Origin: Nostoc sp. NMS7 | GTDB lineage: Bacteria > Cyanobacteriota > Cyanobacteriia > Cyanobacteriales > Nostocaceae | Length of the DNA: 56,434 nt | NCBI RefSeq assembly: GCF_017115085.1 | Contig: NZ_JABXKJ010000158.1 | Location: forward strand, 1 to 56,434 | Reading direction: 5' to 3' | Part shown: in pieces, positions 1 through 8,862 of the stretch | Layout of the letters: every line of letters begins with the position of its first letter | How positions within the stretch are numbered: the stretch's first letter is position 1 | Position numbers and translations under genes: made by a program | Notes under the pieces: generated by a model | Databases searched by the model: none | Told to the model about the DNA's origin: nothing | The model's input: the letters and a program-made list of their open reading frames with translations, nothing else

Positions 1-189
1 CTTTGAACTCCGTCAACGAGTCTTTGAACTCCGTCAACGAGTCTTTGAACTCCGTTAACGAGTCTTTGAACTCCGTTAACGAGTCTTTTAGCTCCGTTAA
101 CGAGTCTTTGAACTCCGTCAACGAGTCTTTGAACTCCGTCAACGAGTCTTTGAACTCCGTCAACGAGTCTTTTAGCTCCGTCAACGAGT
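1..189. repeat. Tandem array of nine 21-bp units
   Basis: Nine contiguous 21-bp units run from the window edge to 189, followed by a decaying tenth. Only two variable sites occur: a C/T change, and GAA versus TAG in units 5 and 9. The unit is a multiple of three and is open on both strands. On the minus strand it reads as the heptad LTEFKDS (or LTELKDS), with hydrophobic residues at positions 1 and 4, as in a coiled coil. The variants there are synonymous (TTG/TTA) or conservative (Phe/Leu). The plus-strand reading (NSVNESL) has no such pattern. If coding, the gene is on the minus strand and continues past the left edge; no convincing start was found. There are no spacers, so this is not CRISPR. 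Confidence 0.85.
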
Positions 190-222
190 CTTTTATACTC
201 GTAAATACGCAATTATGGCAAA

Positions 223-251
223 GTACAGACGTTGCATTACAACGTCTGTAC
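223..251. repeat. Perfect 12-bp hairpin between array and recQ
   Basis: Arms GTACAGACGTTG and CAACGTCTGTAC surround a 5-nt loop. Palindromes of this kind (GTAGAGACGTTGCATGCAACG...) are scattered between genes in Nostoc-type genomes. No T-tract follows on either side, so terminator function is unproven. Confidence 0.7.
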
Positions 252-306
252 ACACATCAAATTTCCACCAACAATCCTTAACCCAAGCATATTGGGTGAC
301 AGCAGT

Positions 307-1749
307 TTAGTGGCAATTGTCGCAATGTCCGCAACGCCAGTTAGCTGCTTCTTTATCAAAACCAAAGGCGTTTAACAAAAACTGCCAACGACACTGCTTG
401 GTAGTTAGATAGTGATGCATTTGTTTGGTGGCGTGTAATTGTGTTGGTGGCTGAGTTTCCGCTTTTTGTGCAATGCTGTAATGGAAAGGATCAAGCCAGT
501 TTAACTGACCACTGCTATGGAGTAATGCTAAAGCGATCGCACCATCAGGAAATTGTCGCATCACTGCATTCACTTCTCCCTGTTTCGGTAATTTTTTCAC
601 AAGTTGCTGCGCTATTTGTTGTTGCGATCGCATTTGTTCGTGAAAAAACTCCTGTCTTTGCTTATCCTCTGGATCTAACCACCCCGTAGGTTCACTCACT
701 AATGTCAGCGCTTCTGCTGGTTTCCCATCTCTTCCAGCGCGGCCTATTTCTTGCACATATTCAGACAGCAGATGCGGCGCATGAAAATGAATAACCCACC
801 TGACATTGCTTTTATTTATCCCCATACCAAAGGCGCAGGTACAAACCACAAATGGTATTTTACCACTTAACCAACTTGCTTCTACTTCACGGCGTTCTGT
901 TGCACCCAATCCCGCATGATAACTAGCTGTGGCATAACCCATGTCTGCTAACCATTCAGCTAAATCTTCGCTATCTCGCCGAGTGCGAACATAAACTAAT
1001 CCCGATTGTTGCGGTCTATTTTGAATAAACTTTAATAATTGTTGTTTCCTACCTCGTGGTGTCCAAGCGATGCGAATGCTGAGATGCAAGTTAGGACGGT
1101 AAGGATTCAAACGGAAAATCTCTGGTTGCTGTAATTGTAAAACTGTTTGAATAATCTTTTGGGCTAAGGGGTCAGCAGTAGCCGTAAAAGCGGCGATGCT
1201 GATTTTTGTTCCTGGTGGTTTTGATTTTAGCAATGCCGGACGCACCGCCCCTAATCTGCGATAAGCTGGGCGAAAACTATCACCCCACTGTACTAAACAA
1301 TGGGCTTCATCCAAAATTAAGGCATTAATTTGCAATTGCGGCTGACATAATCTTTCCCAGACTGGCGCACTTAGCAAAGTTTCTGGCGATAAATAAAGTA
1401 ATCTTAGCTGTTGACGTTCTAAAGCTTGCAGAGTTGCACGGCGTTGAGATGGCGATAATTCACTATGTAAAAGCGCTGCTTTCTGATGGCTTTGTTGTAG
1501 TTCCTGTACTTGATTTTCCATCAACGCCACCAAGGGCGAAACTACCAAAGTTAATCCTGTTTGTAGCAGTGCGGGAAGTTGAAAACAAATCGATTTTCCT
1601 CCACCTGTGGGCATAATAATTAGCGCATCTTTTTGTGCTAATAAACTGCTGACAATTTCTCCTTGTGGCGGACGAAAATCTTCATAACCCCAGATTTTTT
1701 GAAAAGCTGCACGAACTTCTTGCCAAGATTTTGTTGTAGGCTGATTCAT
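307..1749 (-). CDS. recQ: RecQ-family ATP-dependent DNA helicase (short form)
   Basis: A 480-residue 3'-5' superfamily 2 helicase for recombination and repair. From the chosen start, Walker A is MPTGGGKS, the DEAH box is LDEAHC, motif III is AFTATA, and the helicase C-domain has GMGINK and QEIGRAGRDG. The protein ends with a Cys cluster (CRW...CGHCDNC) typical of the RecQ zinc-binding region, and no HRDC domain follows, so it is shorter than E. coli RecQ (about 610 residues). The frame is open to 1890, but those extra 47 residues do not look like a RecQ N-terminus; ATG at 1749 gives MNQPTTKSWQEV, with the helicase fold beginning soon after. It is transcribed alone, towards the repeat array. 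Confidence 0.9.
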   Translation of the reverse strand: MNQPTTKSWQEVRAAFQKIWGYEDFRPPQGEIVSSLLAQKDALIIMPTGGGKSICFQLPALLQTGLTLVVSPLVALMENQVQELQQSHQKAALLHSELSPSQRRATLQALERQQLRLLYLSPETLLSAPVWERLCQPQLQINALILDEAHCLVQWGDSFRPAYRRLGAVRPALLKSKPPGTKISIAAFTATADPLAQKIIQTVLQLQQPEIFRLNPYRPNLHLSIRIAWTPRGRKQQLLKFIQNRPQQSGLVYVRTRRDSEDLAEWLADMGYATASYHAGLGATERREVEASWLSGKIPFVVCTCAFGMGINKSNVRWVIHFHAPHLLSEYVQEIGRAGRDGKPAEALTLVSEPTGWLDPEDKQRQEFFHEQMRSQQQIAQQLVKKLPKQGEVNAVMRQFPDGAIALALLHSSGQLNWLDPFHYSIAQKAETQPPTQLHATKQMHHYLTTKQCRWQFLLNAFGFDKEAANWRCGHCDNCH

Positions 1750-2180
1750 AATCAATAGTAGATGCACCCATATCCTTGAATACTGAATATAGCCTCTACT
1801 TTCCAAGTGATGGTTCAGTAATTTCATCATCTTAGGTTGCAACGCACTGACTGCAAGAAGGGAGCATCTCAGTGAAAGCAAATGCACCATAAATCGACTC
1901 CCCCTTAATCCTTTCTTGGTAACTAAGTGCAGGATTTCGCAAGTTCGTAGCGAATCTTCTTAAAAAACTCTGCGTACCTCTGCGCTTTCCTCAGCGTCCC
2001 TTTGCGTTTAAAAACGCTACGAATTAATGCAAAGCTGTACTAAGGGAAACAATATTTCTGCCCCCTTTTTTTACTAAGGTGAGGTTTAAAGAGCTTTCTA
2101 AGAAAGTGAGATGCTTCCCTGCAAGAATGAATTAGAATTAATTATTACGCATCAACCAATTAAATAGAATATTCAGCCAG
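1750..2180. other. Gene-free intergenic stretch
   Basis: I see no gene here. It contains the low-complexity string common in cyanobacterial spacers around 1968-2010 (CTCTGCGCTTTCCTCAGCG...). The recQ and acetyltransferase promoters must lie here, but no clear -35/-10 pair stands out. Confidence 0.5.
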
Positions 2181-2618
2181 ATGAACGAACAATTAAAACA
2201 TAAATTTTACATTAGCACCGATAAACCTAAATTAGATATTCAAATGATTCCTGATTTTTTACAAAGTTCCTATTGGGCTGAAAACATCCCGTTAGCCACT
2301 GTGGAAAAGGCAATCAAAAATTCTTTATGTTTTGGACTTTATGAAGGCGATCAACAAGTTGGCTTTGCGAGATTCATCACTGATTATGCAACTTCTGCGT
2401 TGTTAAAAGATGTTTTTATTCTGGAGCCTTATCGAGGACAGGGTTTAGGAAAATGGTTTGTAGAATATATTTTGGAATATCCAGAATTCCAAGATGTTCA
2501 AAGGTGGATGTTAGGCACAAAAGATGCTCATGGACTTTATCGGCGTTATGGGTTTAAAAATTTGACAGAGCCAGAAAAAATCATGATGCGTTTAAATTCT
2601 AATGCTAATCAAGCATAA
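2181..2618 (+). CDS. GNAT-family N-acetyltransferase
   Basis: A 145-residue GCN5-related acetyltransferase. The acetyl-CoA pyrophosphate loop appears as EPYRGQGLGKW (about residues 94-104), after the strand LLKDVFI. The C-terminal LGTKDAHGLYRRYGF is the usual GNAT end, where a Tyr commonly acts as general acid. Length is normal for a single-domain GNAT. The substrate cannot be told from sequence. It stands alone between recQ and a convergent SnoaL-like gene. Confidence 0.88.
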   Translation: MNEQLKHKFYISTDKPKLDIQMIPDFLQSSYWAENIPLATVEKAIKNSLCFGLYEGDQQVGFARFITDYATSALLKDVFILEPYRGQGLGKWFVEYILEYPEFQDVQRWMLGTKDAHGLYRRYGFKNLTEPEKIMMRLNSNANQA

Positions 2619-2731
2619 GCGATTTCTAAATTGGGCAAAGCCCATGTAAACCAGTTTCACTCGATCAGCGCTCCCAGTTATTTACTAAAAGCGCTGATCA
2701 AGCGAACTATTTGACTACAACAAAATAAAAA

Positions 2732-3412
2732 TTAGTGACTGTTCTGATTTTGGGAATGGAAGGGACAACCACCTGCGGTTAATTTCTCAAGAAAAACATT
2801 ATTATCAAAATAATGCTCTAAATACTCAATCTTCAAATCATCAGTCACGCGAGCAATACTAACTCCTACGATTTCTACTGTTTCCCCTGTGGGTGCATAG
2901 TCTTTATAAGAACCATTAAATGTTCCCCAATGTCGCCACTTAAAGGTAACATTAGGCGGACCCGAAAGGACTTCTGTCAATTCCCAAAGGAAGCCATTAC
3001 GAAAAGCATTATGAAAAACCTCAAATGAAGATTCAAAGGTTTCTGTTTCAGAGCTATAATGCTCACTTTCACCCAGAAACAGGTTATAAGTACCTTGCTG
3101 GGCGACCTCTTGAGCAGTGAAGTGTTGCCCCCCATTGCTACTCATCTTAAACTTATCAGTAACAATGGAAAGCCACTGTTGGGGATTAGATTTATTAGAA
3201 GCTTCCATCTCAAAAGTTCGGACTAAGTTTTGAGCGATCGCTTCTAAAGAACCTTCTGGATGCTGAAATTTACTCTCTTGATGAAGAAATTCATTGGTGT
3301 AAGAATAATCCGGGCGTATTCCTTCTCGCCATTGTACTTCTTCATCATGAGCAATCACTATATCTCTATCTTGTACCCAGAGCGGCAATTCTGGAGTTTT
3401 TTCGTTACTCAT
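2732..3412 (-). CDS. SnoaL-like (NTF2-fold) protein
   Basis: A 226-residue soluble protein with no signal peptide. The region from about residue 65 to 215 looks like a SnoaL/NTF2-like fold: a helix-rich start with an Arg-Thr-Phe-Glu segment, then WRHWGTFNGSYKDYAPTGE and VSIARVTDDLKIEYLEHYFD. The pattern W.G...G...G..PTG followed by a strand ending in E..D is usual for SnoaL-like polyketide cyclases and their relatives. The first 60 residues are Glu/Asp-rich and not recognised. Substrate and reaction are unknown, and no biosynthetic neighbours suggest one. The family call is moderate; an enzymatic role is inference. Confidence 0.65.
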   Translation of the reverse strand: MSNEKTPELPLWVQDRDIVIAHDEEVQWREGIRPDYSYTNEFLHQESKFQHPEGSLEAIAQNLVRTFEMEASNKSNPQQWLSIVTDKFKMSSNGGQHFTAQEVAQQGTYNLFLGESEHYSSETETFESSFEVFHNAFRNGFLWELTEVLSGPPNVTFKWRHWGTFNGSYKDYAPTGETVEIVGVSIARVTDDLKIEYLEHYFDNNVFLEKLTAGGCPFHSQNQNSH

Positions 3413-3555
3413 ACAAGCTAGCTGACTATAAACATCATTTTTTAGAATAAAGTTTTATGGATATTAGGTAAATCTAAAAATCTAAAAAAGTAAACAATAT
3501 TCATAATGAACTCAATAGACTTGACTTTTTGCCAAAATTAAAATATGAACAAAAA

Positions 3556-3785
3556 GAACCACAGATACACACCTATATTTAGCTATGTGTATCCATGGCT
3601 ATTTCGTTCTAGACAGAAACCGCCCAGAACTGAAGTTCAGGGCTAATAGCTAAAGTCCGTTAAAACGGACTATATTTTATAACCTTTTCTTAGTCGTCTT
3701 TAGACGACTTTCGCTATTAGACTCAGAATTCATTCTGAGGCGGACTAGATGAGAATGAAATAGCCCTGATGTATATCTGTGGTTC
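3556..3785. mobile_element. MITE-like inverted-repeat element, about 230 bp
   Basis: The ends are imperfect inverted repeats: GAACCACAGATACACA on the left and TGTATATCTGTGGTTC on the right. Inside are further palindromes: AACTGAAGTT, AGTCCGTTAAAACGGACT, AGTCGTCTTTAGACGACT and CTCAGAATTCATTCTGAG. There is no ORF, so it would be non-autonomous. The internal GGGCTAATAGCTAAAGTC and GACTTTCGCTATTAG modules recur in the elements at 15304 and 52665, whose termini differ. Confidence 0.65.
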
Positions 3786-3861
3786 GATTTAACAAATCTC
3801 AACTTATGCAATAAGTCTAATACAGTGTTGCATCCAACTGCGAATCAAATGACTGTATTCT

Positions 3862-5466
3862 TTAGACTTTCTGTGCAGATACTTCCTCTTGCTTTTGTTG
3901 AGTTTGCAATGCAGAATACAACCTATTCAACGCATTTACATAAGCTTGCGCGGATGCCACAATGATATCTGTGTTCGCCGCATGACCGGAAAATACTCTA
4001 GATTCATAACGTAAACGAATCGTCACTTCTCCAATGGCATCAATACCGGCTGTTACTGACTGCACAGAAAACTCAATCAACTCGTTGGGTACATTCACCA
4101 CACGATTGATGGCTTTGTAAACTGCATCCACTGGCCCAGTACCGATCGCAGCATCGGTTAATTCTTCACCATTTGGGGTGCGGAGGGTGACAGTAGCAGT
4201 GGGACGGGCGTTACTACCGCAGGAAACTTGCACCAATTCTACCCGGAACAAATCGGGTGCTTGTTGGATTTCATCGTTAACGATCGCTTCCAAATCCCAA
4301 TCAGAAATTTCTTTCTTTTTATCTGCGACATCTTTGAATCTGACGAATGCTTTATTTAATTCCGTATCTGACAGTTCAAAGCCCAATTCTTTTAACCGAG
4401 TGCGGAAAGCATTTCTCCCGGAATGTTTGCCCAAAACTATTTGATTGTCTGTCAAGCCAATCAATTGGGCATCCATAATTTCGTAGGTCAGCCTGTTTTT
4501 TAACACCCCATCTTGGTGAATCCCAGACTCATGGGCAAAGGCATTCGCCCCCACGATCGCTTTATTTGGTTGTACTAACATTCCCGTCAAATTGGAAACT
4601 AAGCGTGAAGTTTTATAAATTTGCCGGGTGTCGATATTTGTCAGGGATTCTTGAGAATCTGCTGGTCTTCCCAAATAGGGGTTAAAATATTGTCGCCGCA
4701 CATGTAACGCCATCACTAATTCTTCTAGTGAGGCATTTCCGGCACGTTCGCCAATCCCATTGATTGTACATTCTAGTTGCCGTGCGCCATTTTTCACGGC
4801 TTCTAAGAAGTTAGCAACTGCCAAGCCTAAATCATTATGACCGTGAACTGAAATAATCGCTTGGTCGATATTGGGGACATTTTCGATAATCCCCTTAATC
4901 ATCGCTCCAAATTCGCTAGGGGTTGTGTAACCCACAGTATCGGGAATGTTAACTGTTGTTGCACCGGCTGCGATCGCTGCCTCTAAAACTTGGTAAAGAA
5001 ATTCTGGATCGGTACGCGCCGCATCCATCGGCGAAAATTCTACATCTGTCATGAAGGATTTAGCATAAGCTACCATTTCTTGGGCGATCGCTAACACTTC
5101 TGCGCGTGACTTTCGCAACTGATACTCTAAATGAATATCAGAAGTCGAAATAAATGTGTGAATTCTAGCGTTAACTGCTGGTTTTAATGCTTCGGCGGCG
5201 GCTTCAATATCTGCTTTTATCGCCCTTGCCAAACTGCAAATTATCGGACCATTTTCTATCCCGACAATTTGAGAAATCTTCTTGACTGCTTCAAAATCTC
5301 CCGGACTTGCAAAGGCAAAGCCTGCTTCAATTACATCCACACCCAGACGCGCTAATTGCTTGGCAATAACTAGCTTTTCGTCTATATTCAGAGTTGCTCC
5401 TGGACACTGCTCTCCATCTCGCAATGTCGTATCAAAAATGATGACTCGATCTGTTTTGTTTGTCAT
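3862..5466 (-). CDS. leuA: 2-isopropylmalate synthase
   Basis: This enzyme condenses acetyl-CoA with 2-oxoisovalerate in the first committed step of leucine biosynthesis. The 534-residue length fits bacterial LeuA. The N-terminal HMGL-like TIM barrel carries [13 protein letters not shown] (about residues 12-24) and the metal-binding VHGHNDLG (about 207-214); [13 protein letters not shown] and HESGIHQDG complete the family signatures. The C-terminal third, with [12 protein letters not shown], is the LeuA allosteric domain for leucine feedback, so this is synthase rather than homocitrate synthase. It is monocistronic. I saw no T-box or leader peptide upstream. Confidence 0.96.
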   Translation of the reverse strand: MTNKTDRVIIFDTTLRDGEQCPGATLNIDEKLVIAKQLARLGVDVIEAGFAFASPGDFEAVKKISQIVGIENGPIICSLARAIKADIEAAAEALKPAVNARIHTFISTSDIHLEYQLRKSRAEVLAIAQEMVAYAKSFMTDVEFSPMDAARTDPEFLYQVLEAAIAAGATTVNIPDTVGYTTPSEFGAMIKGIIENVPNIDQAIISVHGHNDLGLAVANFLEAVKNGARQLECTINGIGERAGNASLEELVMALHVRRQYFNPYLGRPADSQESLTNIDTRQIYKTSRLVSNLTGMLVQPNKAIVGANAFAHESGIHQDGVLKNRLTYEIMDAQLIGLTDNQIVLGKHSGRNAFRTRLKELGFELSDTELNKAFVRFKDVADKKKEISDWDLEAIVNDEIQQAPDLFRVELVQVSCGSNARPTATVTLRTPNGEELTDAAIGTGPVDAVYKAINRVVNVPNELIEFSVQSVTAGIDAIGEVTIRLRYESRVFSGHAANTDIIVASAQAYVNALNRLYSALQTQQKQEEVSAQKV

Positions 5467-5561
5467 TTGCGGTTTCTAGTTTAGTTTAGACTTGTGGCTT
5501 AATATATCTTCAACCTTAGTTTTTCTTTTACTCTTACCTTTGTAAAAAATTGCTAAGGCTA

Positions 5562-6083
5562 CTAACCTTCAGTTTTTTCTATTTGTTCTCTGATATCATT
5601 TAAATCTATATATCTATCAGTAGCATTACGTAGCTCTCTCGCTATCATCCCTTCTGTTGATACTACTGTGATATGTGTATTTTTGGAGCGTAATAGCTCG
5701 ATTGCTCTTTCAAAATCTCCATCGCCACTGAATAATACTACTCGGTCATACTGGTCTACTGTATTAAACATATCTACAACAATTTCAATATCTAAATTTG
5801 CTTTTTGGGAGTAACGACCAGAGGTATCATCATAATATTCTTTCAGAATTTTAGTTCTAACTGTATATCCTAGACTAATTAGAGCATCTCTAAAACCTCG
5901 CTGATCTTGTGGGTCTTTTAAGCCAGTGTACCAAAATGCATTAATTAATGTTGTTTCTGATTGCTCATGTTTGAAGTATTCTAAGACTCGCCGAGGGTCA
6001 AAAAACCAACCATTTTTTTGTTGAGCATAGAACATATTGTTTCCGTCTACAAAAATAGACAGACGATTCATTGGAGAACCCAT
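5562..6083 (-). CDS. NYN-domain (LabA/DUF88-like) protein
   Basis: A 173-residue protein of the PIN-like NYN fold, a family of predicted RNA-cleaving or RNA-binding proteins that includes cyanobacterial LabA. Conserved acidic sites are visible: FVDGNN near the N-terminus (about residues 11-16), IEIVVDMF in the middle and LFSGDGDFERAI (about 119-130). It ends in an Asp/Glu-rich tail. The start may be ATG at 6083 (MGSPMNRL) or the Met four codons later. It lies upstream of leuA on the same strand but about 95 bp away, with no sign of functional coupling. Molecular role unproven. Confidence 0.88.
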   Translation of the reverse strand: MGSPMNRLSIFVDGNNMFYAQQKNGWFFDPRRVLEYFKHEQSETTLINAFWYTGLKDPQDQRGFRDALISLGYTVRTKILKEYYDDTSGRYSQKANLDIEIVVDMFNTVDQYDRVVLFSGDGDFERAIELLRSKNTHITVVSTEGMIARELRNATDRYIDLNDIREQIEKTEG

Positions 6084-6821
6084 ACAAATTTACACCTAAT
6101 CATATAAATGAATTTAGATTGAACAATAGATTATAGCAATTCTCTAATGACAAGTTTGCTAATATCTATAAAGTAGCCTTTGAACTATAGCTTTTATCCT
6201 ACCTCTTTCAAGGCATAAAAACGGTTGCAACATTGGAGTTGAGATACTGGGTGCTAAACCTTATTCACCTCCGGCACCCCAAGAGCTACCCTTTGCTCAA
6301 AATCTACCAATAAAATTGACCCAGTAACAGCATTCATCGCTGTATAACACTAAATTTTACTCCTAAAGAGGTATAGCATAGGCTTAAGGTAGGATATAAG
6401 TTAATGCCTATCTATAGGTAAAGCTTTCACCATCAGGACACGCTTTGTGGGGAGTACCAATATTGCACCAGAGACAGAAGACGGACTTGGGACAGCTTCT
6501 GGTACATCGACTTAGGAACCTACCTGTTGGTTGGGTTGGGGTGAAATCTCGCCGCAACCAAATGCACAGGCGGAGTATATCCAGCTCTAATTTGTGGGAC
6601 AATCACTCTTTTATAACTCACTCAACAGAAAAAGAATAAGTTAGGCAATGCCTAAGTAGGAATCTCTTGGGGGCTAGCTCTGGTAATAAAAGTTTGTTGA
6701 TGAATAGAAGATACTTTACAAATGTATAAGATTGTCATTTAAGTCTTATTTCAATGTGCTTGTAGTAAAACGTGGTCTGAATAAATAAAAGTGTTGGACT
6801 TAAATCAATCAGTAACACGAT
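6084..6821. other. 738-bp stretch without a recognisable gene
   Basis: Two overlapping opposed frames of 64 codons (6408-6602 minus, 6445-6639 plus) exist, but neither resembles a known protein or has a ribosome binding site. The Cys/Arg-rich minus frame could be a remnant of something older. No tRNA, array or transposase was seen. Confidence 0.4.
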
Positions 6822-7760
6822 ATGGCAGAAGAACCTACATCTACCTTAACTAAAAACTATGTCTCTCTTGCCAATAGACTGTCAAGTAAACCGACAAAAG
6901 TAACTTCCACAGCATCGGCTTGCAAATCTAAGTGGATGGTTCGCTTAGGTCATCTCCTCGCTGGTGCTTGGGTAATCGGGGCAGCACTGCTGAGTGCTTT
7001 TGGTGGGGAATTGGTTCAATTGAGCGAAAATCAGGCGCTTTCTGACTTTTTTCAACTGCCTAGGCCGATTGTGCCTCCAGAAGACATCGTAATTTTAGCA
7101 ATAGACGATCAGTCAATATCACTTCCCGAACAGTACTATAAAACAGATCCGAAACAATATATCTACGTATAAACACTGAAATCTTTTCCTGATAAGCGTG
7201 CTGCATCTAACTAAATAATCACAAAGTTAATTAAAGCAGGTACCCGATCTGTAGCCGTAGATGTCGTTTTGACACGCCAAGTAGTTATGGAGTTACTGAC
7301 GATCGCCAACTCCAAGCAGCATTGCAAAAATATGGCAGCCAAATTACTTTAGCAACCGTCTACGAAAATTCCTAGACGCGCCAAGGGTCTTTTATGCAAT
7401 TGATAGACCCACAACAGATGTTTCCTACCTATCCTGTTGCTGCTAGTAACAGCAATAAACCCATGTCAGGTGTGGAAATTCACGCCAATGCGATCGCAAC
7501 TTTGATGTCAGGTAAAGCGATCGCCCCAGGAATTAACAGCCTACCATTGCGGGGTTTATTTGTGCTAATTCTAGTTGGCAGTACAGCCTTGATGATTAGC
7601 ACACCCAAGCGTAGTCTCAATAGATTTATATCTAGCCTCGCCTTATGTGGTACTTAGGTAGGAATTAGCTATGGTTTATTTGTCTATGGTCAGTTAATTT
7701 TTCCTACTACTGTACCAATGATTGCGATCGCAATGATTCGATTTGTTTGCTCTAATTGTT
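6822..7760 (+). pseudogene. Decayed CHASE2-domain sensor gene
   Basis: The first part (6822-7172) starts cleanly and encodes a hydrophobic segment (LAGAWVIGAALLSAFGG) followed by PRPIVPPEDIVILAIDDQSIS, a typical start of the extracellular CHASE2 sensor domain. The frame stops at 7172. Homologous-looking text continues in other frames: KLIKAG.RSVAVDVV near 7220-7270, then 7394-7657 (MQLIDPQQMFPTYP; GVEIHANAIATLMSGKAI; TM segment), then [19 protein letters not shown] after another stop. CHASE2 proteins end in adenylate cyclase, Ser/Thr kinase or histidine kinase modules, and none remains here. Several frameshifts and stops make it non-functional. Confidence 0.82.
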
Positions 7761-7979
7761 TTTTATGTTCATCTAAAAAATCGACAGTTTTACAAAAATG
7801 AGTGCAGGTCAAACAAGCATTGGCATGGGGTAAGAACCTGCGACTATAGGAAGGGCGCAAGTGCCATTTGGTAAAGCTTGACTTAAAATATTCTTCTTAA
7901 TCCATTGCGACTCTGAACTAATAGATCGTACGTCTTCAGCATTCAAAAATTAAATCGCCTTCTTTGCGTCTTTGCGTAA

Positions 7980-8140
7980 GGTAAAAATCAAACAAAGGCG
8001 GGTGCGGGGGTTGAACCCGCTAATCCCCACAATGGTGGAGACATAACCGATAACCCTAAATTCTGCGTCCCCGAAAGGCAAGTTGTGAACAAGGATAACC
8101 CGCCATGAAGTATGAAGGATAAAGTGTTTCATCCTTTACC
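7980..8140 (-). ncRNA. tRNA-like RNA next to a Ro60-like gene: candidate bacterial Y RNA (YrlA-type)
   Basis: On the minus strand, a 7-bp acceptor-like stem (GGCGGGT at 8104-8098, ACCCGCC at 8003-7997) is followed by a perfect T-arm: GCGGG, loop TTCAACC, CCCGC (8020-8004). A 7-bp hairpin (TCTCCAC/GTGGGGA) sits where a long variable arm would be. The 77 nt between 5' acceptor strand and T-arm are too long for a tRNA, with no normal D or anticodon arm. Flanking strands GGTAAAGGATGAAAC (8140-8126) and GTTTGATTTTTACC (7993-7980) can pair with wobbles, one mismatch and a bulge, like a Ro-binding stem. Bacterial Y RNAs lie next to Ro60 genes and carry a tRNA-mimicking module. The gene is 12 nt downstream of the Ro60-like stop. 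A local hairpin (AAGGAT...ATCCTT) competes with the outer stem. Folded by hand only. Confidence 0.6.
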
Positions 8141-8152
8141 CTTCAGCAATAT

Positions 8153-8656
8153 CTACAATTCACCCGTAGCTAGCATCTGGATGATCCGAGGCGTACCTGG
8201 GTCGAACCCTGCCAAATCCCAAGACAGCGAATCTTCAGGATCTACCAAAGTAATCTGGTAAGGTGTCAAGGTGACATACACCGCCTTGACGTTAGGATTT
8301 ACCTTTTTGCGGTACTCCTTCAACGCTTGACTTGGATACTTATTTCCCGCCCAGCTTTCCGAGTCAGTCCAAAAGCAGACTACATCAGCTTTAAACTTAT
8401 TCTTAATCATCCAGTCGTAAGCTACAGATGCATCCGTTCCGCCGAAGTTTTGGTTGCTAGCTTTGCGAACCGCAGAACTAAAACTATCTTTAGCAGTGAT
8501 ACCTAATTCACGGAATTCAGTAGCAAAGCCGCGAATTATGTATTTTTTCTCTGCTTTTGCTGTCACTAGTGCCATTGTGGTGGCAATTTCACAACAACTT
8601 AGTCCCATATCTGCAACCAAGCTACCCAGAGAACTGGAAACGTCTACGGCGTGCAT
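8153..8656 (-). CDS. Ro60/TROVE C-terminal vWA domain, stand-alone (N-terminus missing)
   Basis: The product matches the von Willebrand A half of Ro60/Rsr proteins: MIDAS motif AVDVSSS at the start, then GGTDASVAYDWM, DVVCFWTDSESWAG, ALKEYRKKVNP and DLAGFDPGTPRIIQML at the end. Complete Ro60 (about 530 residues) has an N-terminal HEAT-repeat ring that binds RNA; nothing like it is encoded upstream. The frame is open to 8770, but ATG at 8656 has AAAAGGA six bases before it and opens inside the first vWA strand, giving 167 residues. It may be a functional vWA-only protein or a 5'-truncated remnant. The tRNA-like RNA at 7980-8140 lies immediately downstream on the same strand. Confidence 0.8.
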   Translation of the reverse strand: MHAVDVSSSLGSLVADMGLSCCEIATTMALVTAKAEKKYIIRGFATEFRELGITAKDSFSSAVRKASNQNFGGTDASVAYDWMIKNKFKADVVCFWTDSESWAGNKYPSQALKEYRKKVNPNVKAVYVTLTPYQITLVDPEDSLSWDLAGFDPGTPRIIQMLATGEL

Positions 8657-8862
8657 AAAAAATCCTTTTATTTTCTCTGGGAAAAAACTTATGTGCGATC
8701 GCAGCACCATGTCACATAAGCAGAAGGTAATAAAGGTATAACACTTACCTAATAAAGGTTTTGCCGACAAATTTGCCGCAACTTTGCCAAAAGATACAAA
8801 AAAGTAGCCAAATTTTTGCCAATATAATATTATTTCCTAAAATTCACTTGGCAAAAATCGGC

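Noticed and set aside
1..281. CRISPR array, or a plus-strand gene of NSVNESL repeats
   Set aside because: The 21-bp units are contiguous with no spacers. The plus reading has no start with a binding site and no structural pattern; if coding at all, the minus strand is favoured.
6408..6639. Two opposed small ORFs of 64 codons
   Set aside because: They overlap each other, lack ribosome binding sites and match nothing I know.
7997..8104. An ordinary tRNA gene on the minus strand
   Set aside because: Acceptor and T-arm are perfect, but 77 nt separate the 5' acceptor strand from the T-arm, and no D-arm or anticodon stem of normal size can be drawn.
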